Made by a program: the position numbers and the translations under genes. Below are positions 6,918-10,125 of a stretch of DNA of 10,125 bases, piece after piece. The stretch comes from Propionibacteriaceae bacterium (GTDB lineage Bacteria > Actinomycetota > Actinomycetes > Propionibacteriales > Propionibacteriaceae), in contig JAICEV010000097.1 of the NCBI GenBank assembly GCA_025923975.1, forward strand, positions 1 through 10,125, read 5' to 3'. Position 1 is the first letter of the stretch, and every line of letters begins with the position of its first letter. The notes below the pieces were generated by a model. It ran no database searches and was not told the origin of the DNA. It saw only the letters and a program-made list of their open reading frames with translations.

Positions 6918-6959
6918 CCCAAGCTGGTCATGCGAGTTCGATTCTCGTCACCCGCTCCA
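6918..6959 (+). other. tRNA-Gly(CCC) 3' fragment: probable integrative-element attachment site (attL/attR)
   Basis: The sequence runs CCCAAGCTGG, TCATGCGAG, TTCGATT, CTCGT, CACCCGCT, CCA. It is the 3' part of an actinobacterial tRNA-Gly, from anticodon CCC through the 3' anticodon stem, variable loop, T-arm, 3' acceptor strand CACCCGC, discriminator T and encoded CCA. The T-stem GCGAG/CTCGT pairs fully, with one G-T pair. Upstream there is no GCGGGTG acceptor strand, no D-arm and no matching 5' anticodon stem, so this is not a working tRNA. Tyrosine-recombinase elements cross over at or near the anticodon loop and leave such a fragment at one end, with the whole gene at the other. This orientation puts element DNA on the left (below 6918) and old chromosome on the right. 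Confidence 0.82.
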
Positions 6960-7027
6960 GTGCATCGCCCCTAAGCAAGTGATTTTTCAATCTGTCGAAG
7001 TTATTCGAACTCAGGTGACAAGAATAA

Positions 7028-7040
7028 CCAAGCTGGTCAT
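7028..7040 (+). repeat. Second copy of the tRNA-Gly att core, CCAAGCTGGTCAT
   Basis: These 13 bp are identical to 6919-6931 inside the tRNA-Gly fragment (anticodon loop 3' side, 3' anticodon stem, variable loop). The copies start 109 bp apart in the same orientation. The similarity ends before the T-arm. This is the portion usually used as strand-exchange region by tRNA-targeting tyrosine recombinases, so it may be a second or nested junction. Confidence 0.5.
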
Positions 7041-7554
7041 ATGCATTTCATGATCATCGGCGCGCAATGCACCGAAGTGCCTTGTCAGGTGCAACTTTTA
7101 GAGATCGAATCCGGCTCCGCTGAAGTTGATCATGCCCTTCCGTGCCCAATTCGGACCCATAACTTACGAGTTCGCTTCCGAATTTGGCCCCTCCCCGGCA
7201 GCACGATCCCGGCCTGAGGACTCGTGCTTTGCCTTGATTCGGCCCGGCCACGCTGCGGGACGGATCGCGCTGGTTTGTCGTCCTCGTTGGCAGTGTCGCC
7301 GCCTCTTGTGTCTCACCAGCTCGAGCAAGGTCGTCCTCGGCGCAAGTAAGCCTCCAACCTCGGATTGGGAGAAGCGCGCCCGCCGTGACCAACCCAGCAA
7401 GATCATCAACTGCGTACCGCTTGTCCGTCTCGTTCGAGAACTGCAGCAACGGAGCGGCTTCCTCGATCCCACAATTTGACGTCAATCAGGTGTTCGATGA
7501 CGGGCTCGCTCGTCAGATCGTGGGTTTCTACGACACCTTCGAGTAGCCGGGCCG

Positions 7555-8011
7555 GTGATGATCTTGGCGCCGATTCTCGGTGCCGTCGGGGTTGATACTC
7601 GCGACGGTATCGCACCTGATCCCATCGCGATGGGCTGCGAACTAGTGCCGGCCTACATTGCCGCAGACCCGGCAGGACAGGCCACGCTGGCGGCCACTGC
7701 CGACACTTTCGCATCCGTTGGCCTGGTGACCAACGCTGCCGGCGACTTCCTCGGCTGGGGCGTGCTCGTTGCGCTGTACACGGTGGCCATCCTTATCACG
7801 CGGGCGCTGCCGCGCTGGATCAGCTGGCCCGGGCTGCTGGTCGGGGTGCTCCCTGGCTGGTTGGGGCGCCTGAGTCCAGCGTCGTCGGTGGTCGCAGGTT
7901 CTCCACGATCGGGTTCATCGGCTTCGTTGTGTTCATGCCGAGCATGGGCATGCGCTGCTCCGGAGCCGCTCAAAAGTCGACGAAGCAATCCGGCATCATC
8001 ACCAGGACTGA
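7555..8011 (+). pseudogene. Small multi-pass membrane protein (possibly DUF4386-like), two frame breaks
   Basis: From GTG 7555 (or ATG 7558) the frame encodes a short hydrophobic start, MMILAPILGAVGV. It continues through a stretch with CELVPAYIAADPAGQATL, then membrane segments GWGVLVALYTVAILIT and ISWPGLLVGVLPGWLG. At 7900-7901 the coding sense moves to the next frame (STIGFIGFVVFMPSMG). At 7950-7951 it moves again (ALLRSRSKVDEAIRHHHQD), ending at TGA 8009-8011. Each junction has two bases where a codon is needed, fitting one-base deletions (for example ATC to AT before GCG). The joined product is about 152 residues, shorter than the roughly 200-240 of DUF4386 proteins, so the N-terminus may be missing. 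Family assignment is tentative; the three-frame structure is the firmer observation. No RBS is clear. Confidence 0.5.
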
Positions 8012-8189
8012 CCTGATCAAACCGTATGGACACCCGCTTGAGCTGGCCGATTGGGTGCGGAGCCTCCTCGTTTATTGCGCGCGCATTCCAGTGCTCGAAG
8101 CCGGGATCGTTTTGCAACACGGCACTCGCAAGCTGTGGCCGCTTCAGTGTTAGCGTCGGACAGCATGGCTTGATTGGTTGGAGTGCCGG

Positions 8190-9035
8190 GTGGAACAGGT
8201 CGAGGTTAAAGGCCTGCGCATCGCTTATGAGCGGGCGGGTGAGGGGCCGCCGCTGGTCCTGCTGCAGGGCTTCGTGGGGGACGCTCGCTCGACATGGCGT
8301 CGACAGATCGACGACCTTTCCGATGAGTTCACGGTCGTGGCTTGGGATGTACCCGGCGCCGGTCGATCGTCAGATCCGCCGGAGTCGTTCAGGCTGCCGG
8401 ACTATGCCGACAGTCTCGCCGGTTTCGTAGACACCCTCGGCTTGGGGCGGGTCCACCTGGTTGGGCTGTCCTTCGGCGGAGCGCTCGCGCTTGAGTTCTA
8501 TCGGCGCCATCGAAGTACAGTGATGAGCTTGGTTCTGGCCGGCGCATACGCCGGATGGGTGGGGTCGCTGCCTTCAGAAATTGCCGAAAAGCGTCTAACG
8601 CAAAGCCTGCGGGCATCGCAGCTTCCGCCGACGGAGTTCATGGCCACGATGCTTCCGACAATGTTTTCGACTGCGGCCCTCAACGATGAGCTCGATGAGT
8701 TTGCCGCGTCGCTGACAGAATTCCATCCCGCTGGGTTCCGAGCGATGGCACGGGCCTGCGCCGTTGACCTGCGTGACGTGCTGCCCCAGGTGCAGGTGCC
8801 GACCCTCCTCCTATACGGCGACGAAGACGTGCGCGCCCCGCTGAGCGTCGGGCACGCTCTTCATGCAGCGATCCCAAACTCCAAGCTTGTCGTCATGCCA
8901 GGGGTGGGTCATGTCAGCAGCGTGGAAGCCGCCGAGCAATTCAACCTAGAGGTTCGCCGGTTTCTCCGGCGGCTCGACGATGCTCGCGGGTGTCGATATT
9001 CGACGCAAGAGCAAAGGGGCAATCATGATCATTGA
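8190..9035 (+). CDS. Alpha/beta hydrolase fold protein
   Basis: A 281-residue cytoplasmic hydrolase, the best-preserved complete gene in the window. GTG 8190 is chosen over TTG 8178 because GGAG (8180-8183) then lies 6 nt upstream and the family-like sequence begins EQVEVKGLRIAYERAG. The nucleophile elbow is GLSFGG with Ser94. The catalytic acid is in YGDEDVRAPL (D211 or, more usually, D213), and the His is H241 in PGVGHVSSVEA. WDVPGAGRSSDP (about 52-63) is the typical loop after strand 4. The usual His-Gly oxyanion motif is Gln-Gly (LLQGFVG, 26-27), as in some family members. The cap region (about 120-190) gives no substrate clue. Length is normal (about 270-290). Upstream 8012-8189 and downstream DNA contain no partner gene, so the substrate is unknown. 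Confidence 0.9.
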   Translation: MEQVEVKGLRIAYERAGEGPPLVLLQGFVGDARSTWRRQIDDLSDEFTVVAWDVPGAGRSSDPPESFRLPDYADSLAGFVDTLGLGRVHLVGLSFGGALALEFYRRHRSTVMSLVLAGAYAGWVGSLPSEIAEKRLTQSLRASQLPPTEFMATMLPTMFSTAALNDELDEFAASLTEFHPAGFRAMARACAVDLRDVLPQVQVPTLLLYGDEDVRAPLSVGHALHAAIPNSKLVVMPGVGHVSSVEAAEQFNLEVRRFLRRLDDARGCRYSTQEQRGNHDH

Positions 9036-9285
9036 CTAGCGCCTATGCCAGGGACCAGTACCACGCCCCAAGATCATCGGTGGTTTTAAGGACGATGGAT
9101 CGCTATGCGTAGCGCACCCGCTCTGATCCAGGCGAAGACCGTGACGATCGCCATCAGGAATGAGACGCGGCAGCGTGAGCGAGCCCAAACGGTACTCGGC
9201 CGGAGAAGCAGTGACCCATGCTCCCGCCAGCTGACGCGTGGAATGCGCACGCCACCCGACCCGCCATTATGCCTGTCGTGCTGCC
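9036..9285. other. Gap between the two hydrolase genes
   Basis: No gene is recognised. On the minus strand, ending at a TAA at 9088-9086, there is a short hydrophobic translation (FLMAIVTVFAWIRAGALRIA) that could be the C-terminal end of a lost membrane protein, but no start or family is visible. A plus-strand ORF from 9105 has no family features. Confidence 0.4.
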
Positions 9286-9932
9286 ATGACCGACGTCTTG
9301 TTCCTGCCAGGGATCATCGCACCCGCCAAGAGCCGGTACGCCCCGCTGCTTGCCGAACTTCCCGGCATGCAGTGTGTGGTGAAGGATCTCGAGGTATACC
9401 GGGGACTCTGCACCGCCCGAGGACTATTCGATCACCATCGAGATCGACGGCTTCGACCGCGCCGCCGACGAGGCGGGCTTCGACCGGTTCCATCTCCACA
9501 GACACTCCGGTGGCGGAGCGATCGCCCTGGCCTACGTCGCGGCACGCCCGCACCGGGTGCTCAGTCTCGCCGTCGACGAGCGGCCATGGACTTCACGGAC
9601 GAGGGCAACCGGACCTACGGGTGGGACGGGTTCGACCACGCGCTGACACTGCCGCCCGCTGAGGCGATGAGGGAGTTCATGCGATTGCAGGTCGCGGCAG
9701 GAGTGGAACTGCCCGCGGCCTCGGTGCCACCACCGCCCTGGATGGCGAACCGTCCGGCCGGCATTCAGGCGTTCATCGCCGCGGCGCGCCGCTACCGGGT
9801 GGAACCCGACGCCTATCGTCGGTTTCCGGCGCCCGTGTACTTCTCCGGCAGCCGCAGCCATCCGCGATGGATCGAATTCGAGAGCGGCTAGCGGGGCTGT
9901 TCCCCGACTTCACCGCTGACTTGTATGACGGG
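9286..9932 (+). pseudogene. Alpha/beta hydrolase, broken into four frame segments
   Basis: ATG 9286 starts MTDVLFLPGIIAPAKSRYAPLL and runs to KDLEVY. One extra base near 9400 moves the reading to GDSAPPEDYSITIEIDGF and HRHSGGGAIALAYVAARPHR, whose Ser codon at 9506-9508 is the expected nucleophile, though the Gly of GHSGGG is Arg. A base is missing at 9581-9582; the next segment contains DFTDEGNRTYGWDGFDHAL and FPAPVYFSGSRSHPRW. Another base is missing near 9870, where TGGGAT appears to have become TGGAT; it continues DRIRERLAGLFPDFTADLYDG. Relatives then carry a Gly-Leu-His-His-Leu type catalytic-His segment, which I cannot find. Each segment is well conserved, so the damage is recent or an assembly artefact. 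Joined length to 9932 is about 215 residues plus a missing tail. Confidence 0.65.
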
Positions 9933-10125
9933 CCGCTCGGCCGCTGCCGAGGCGGCCTTCGTGGTCGGTCTGGTCGCACTCCTCGCCAGATCCGCCAGCA
10001 GTTGACTGCGGTTGGATAGAGCGGTGATGTTGAACGAGGCCGGTGATGCTGCACGCCGCGAAAGTCGCTGCGTCGGAGACCTACCACCGCGCTCGAGCGT
10101 CATCTCACCGCCACCGTTACCTCGT
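9933..10125. other. Unassigned 3' edge
   Basis: The hydrolase frame runs on to a stop at 10017-10019 but loses family resemblance after about 9932. A minus-strand ORF from 10103 (ATG) to 9888 overlaps it; its translation includes NRSQLLADLARSATRPTTKAASAAAERPV, which looks protein-like but matches no family I recognise. It could be the end of a gene remnant facing left. Confidence 0.3.

Larger units (their letters stand above)
6376..7554. other. 1.2-kb gene-free region carrying tRNA-derived attachment remnants
   Basis: No ORF here has a recognisable family, and AT content is locally higher than in the flanking genes. It contains a tRNA-Ser-like 3' fragment (6652-6697), a clear tRNA-Gly 3' fragment (6918-6959), a 13-bp repeat of the tRNA-Gly core (7028-7040), and a hairpin with a TGCATGCA loop palindrome (6868-6888). 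It also has a 10-bp direct repeat, CGTGCCCAAT, at 6812-6821 and 7141-7150, on either side of the tRNA-Gly fragment. No integrase or excisionase gene is visible. The ORFs at 7054-7485 (minus) and 7126-7479 (plus) oppose each other and look like chance. Confidence 0.65.

Noticed and set aside
7100..7125. GATCGAATCCGGCTCC, resembling another tRNA T-arm and acceptor end
   Set aside because: The five bases on each side of the putative loop do not pair, and there is no CCA or matching acceptor strand.
7653..8120. Minus-strand ORF with FEHWNARAINEEAPHPIG, considered as a transposase remnant
   Set aside because: No catalytic motif or inverted repeats are visible, and most of it is antisense to the membrane-protein pseudogene.

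Overview
The window looks like accessory DNA from a high-GC actinobacterium. The evidence is GC-rich codon third positions, frequent GTG starts, an actinobacterial-type IS1380-family transposase, a class III cyclase fused to an AAA ATPase, and the 3' end of an actinobacterial-type tRNA-Gly gene. The species cannot be named from the sequence. Most of the window is debris: only the cyclase/ATPase locus (in two overlapping pieces) and one alpha/beta hydrolase read as well-preserved genes.

Layout. Positions 1-931 are the 5' end of an IS1380-family element on the minus strand, cut by the window edge. Positions 932-1986 hold no recognisable gene but several strong inverted repeats. Positions 1987-2612 are a secreted- or anchored-looking DRGH-type (beta-beta-alpha metal) nuclease with one frame break. 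Positions 2613-3217 are mostly unassigned, with a possible histidine phosphatase N-terminal remnant. Positions 3218-6375 encode a class III nucleotidyl cyclase + AAA ATPase (first ORF) and its TPR-like C-terminal half (second ORF), overlapping by GTGA. In most relatives I know these form one polypeptide.

Positions 6376-7554 have no intact gene but contain the clearest mobile-element signal. This is a 42-bp 3' fragment of a tRNA-Gly gene running from the anticodon to CCA (6918-6959), with its T-stem intact and its 5' half missing, as expected for one end of a tRNA-targeting integrative element. A 13-bp piece of the same core recurs 109 bp downstream, and a degenerate tRNA-Ser-like 3' fragment lies about 220 bp upstream. 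Positions 7555-8011 are a small membrane-protein gene in three frames. Positions 8190-9035 are an intact alpha/beta hydrolase. Positions 9286-9932 are a second alpha/beta hydrolase in four frame segments.

A theme runs through the window. At least seven single-base frame breaks occur where similarity resumes at once in the next frame, and six of them fit one-base deletions. This is either a young pseudogene graveyard at a tRNA integration site or an assembly with indel errors; raw reads would decide. I see no convincing multi-gene defence or metabolic system. The observations most worth a second look are the nested tRNA attachment remnants, the transposase leader that can hide its own ribosome binding site, and the split cyclase.
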